A stretch of 17,187 nt of DNA. Origin: an uncultured Burkholderiales bacterium. Its GTDB lineage: Bacteria > Pseudomonadota > Gammaproteobacteria > Burkholderiales > Burkholderiaceae. Below the pieces are notes generated by a model that did no database searches, was not told where the DNA came from, and saw only the letters and a program-made list of their open reading frames with translations. The position numbers and the translations under genes were made by a program. Within the stretch, counting starts at the first letter, position 1, and every line of letters starts with the position of its first letter. This document shows positions 16,589 to 17,187 of this stretch, piece by piece. The stretch is taken from assembly GCA_903845315.1 (NCBI GenBank), contig CAIMWY010000237.1, positions 1 through 17,187 on the forward strand. Reading direction: 5' to 3'.

Positions 16589-16936
16589 ATGGCGCGCCTT
16601 ATCCCTACGAAAAAAGTTCAAACTCCTAGCCGTGATGATGGCGATTCGGTTGTTTTAGAGCGCCGCACTCAGCGCACTAAGCCGCCGAAAATGTTCCAGG
16701 TATTGATGCTCAACGACGACTTCACTCCGATGGAGTTTGTCGTCATGGTGTTGCAAGAGTTTTTCTCTAAAGACCGTGAATCGGCAACACAAATCATGCT
16801 CAAAATCCACCTCGACGGCAAAGGCGTCTGCGGTGTCTACAGCAAAGATGTGGCTGCCACCAAGGTTGACCAGGTGATGGAGGCTGCCCGCAAAGCAGGG
16901 CATCCATTGCAATGTGTCAGTGAACCTGTTGAATAA
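16589..16936 (+). CDS. clpS: ATP-dependent Clp protease adaptor ClpS
   Basis: A 115-residue ClpS, the N-recognin that delivers proteins with N-degron first residues to ClpAP. After a flexible N-terminal tail (about 1-34), the core carries [13 protein letters not shown] with N42, D43 and D44, and H74 in KIHLDGKGV. These correspond to the N34-D35-D36 and H66 substrate-binding pocket of E. coli ClpS. The protein ends normally with [10 protein letters not shown]. The start at 16589 has only a weak ribosome-binding site. The gene lies 22 nt after icd and 56 nt before clpA, the classic clpS-clpA pairing. Confidence 0.96.
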   Translation: MARLIPTKKVQTPSRDDGDSVVLERRTQRTKPPKMFQVLMLNDDFTPMEFVVMVLQEFFSKDRESATQIMLKIHLDGKGVCGVYSKDVAATKVDQVMEAARKAGHPLQCVSEPVE

Positions 16937-16992
16937 ATGGCTTTTGTTTCCATATACAGTCAAACCTACGAAGCAAGCCAGAAAGAAAACAC

Positions 16993-17187
16993 ATGATTGC
17001 CCAAGAACTTGAAGTCAGCTTGCACATGGCCTTTGTAGAGGCCCGCCAGCAACGCCACGAATTCATCACCGTCGAACACCTGTTGCTGGCCTTACTTGAC
17101 AACCCCAGTGCCGCTGAGGTTTTGCGCGCTTGTTCGGCCAATATCGATGATCTGCGCAAATCGCTTGCCAACTTCATCAAGGACAAC
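16993..17187 (+). CDS. clpA: ATP-dependent Clp protease ATP-binding subunit ClpA, N-terminal fragment
   Basis: The first 65 codons of clpA, cut by the window edge with the frame still open. The protein begins MIAQELEVSLHMAFVEARQQ and continues with EFITVEHLLLALLDNPSAAEVL, the first repeat of the Clp N-domain, which is where ClpS docks. The full protein (about 750-770 residues with two AAA+ modules) unfolds substrates for ClpP. AGAAAG upstream of the ATG at 16993 is a plausible ribosome-binding site. Position directly after clpS makes the identification secure in spite of the short fragment. Confidence 0.95.
   Translation, partial: MIAQELEVSLHMAFVEARQQRHEFITVEHLLLALLDNPSAAEVLRACSANIDDLRKSLANFIKDN

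Overview
The window looks like ordinary chromosome from a betaproteobacterium of the order Burkholderiales, most likely Comamonadaceae (Limnohabitans, Rhodoferax or Polaromonas-like). This is an inference from recalled protein similarity. The main support is the block exbB-exbD-lpxK-Trm112-kdsB-adk divergent from xseA-sodB, with lexA nearby, plus the moderate GC content. I see no tRNA, rRNA, insertion sequence, prophage or CRISPR array. Nothing clearly points to a novel defence or mobile system.

Positions 1-5880 are mostly catabolic and regulatory. A 3'-truncated APH-fold phosphotransferase gene and a Crp/Fnr-type regulator lie on the minus strand. Upstream of them are a crotonase-fold protein and a 3-hydroxyacyl-CoA dehydrogenase, which form a beta-oxidation or aromatic-CoA type pair. 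A glutathione S-transferase is divergent from that pair and convergent with an MFS transporter gene. The transporter lies 2 nt behind a D-2-hydroxyacid dehydrogenase gene (5881-6888), suggesting a transport-plus-metabolism operon. A DUF1993 gene is divergent from the dehydrogenase.

Positions 7476-8487 hold the SOS regulator gene lexA, with two tandem LexA-box candidates upstream and a small uncharacterised gene 14 nt downstream that probably shares its transcript.

Positions 8721-12524 are a compact minus-strand envelope operon: exbB, exbD, lpxK, a Trm112-family gene, kdsB and adk, ending at a clear intrinsic terminator. It joins a proton-motive-force-coupled energiser, two steps of lipid A and Kdo supply, and adenylate kinase. 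kdsB is split by a one-base frameshift, either a sequencing error in a G run or a real lesion.

Positions 12749-17187 run mainly on the plus strand: xseA (exonuclease VII large subunit), sodB (iron superoxide dismutase), a strong bidirectional terminator shared with an exported DUF192 protein on the minus strand, icd (NADP isocitrate dehydrogenase), clpS (N-end-rule adaptor) and the start of clpA. The exbB/xseA intergenic region carries one perfect and one near-perfect DnaA box, 3 nt apart.

The points most worth a second look are the kdsB frameshift, the tandem LexA boxes with the downstream small gene, the paired DnaA boxes and the TTG start of exbB.
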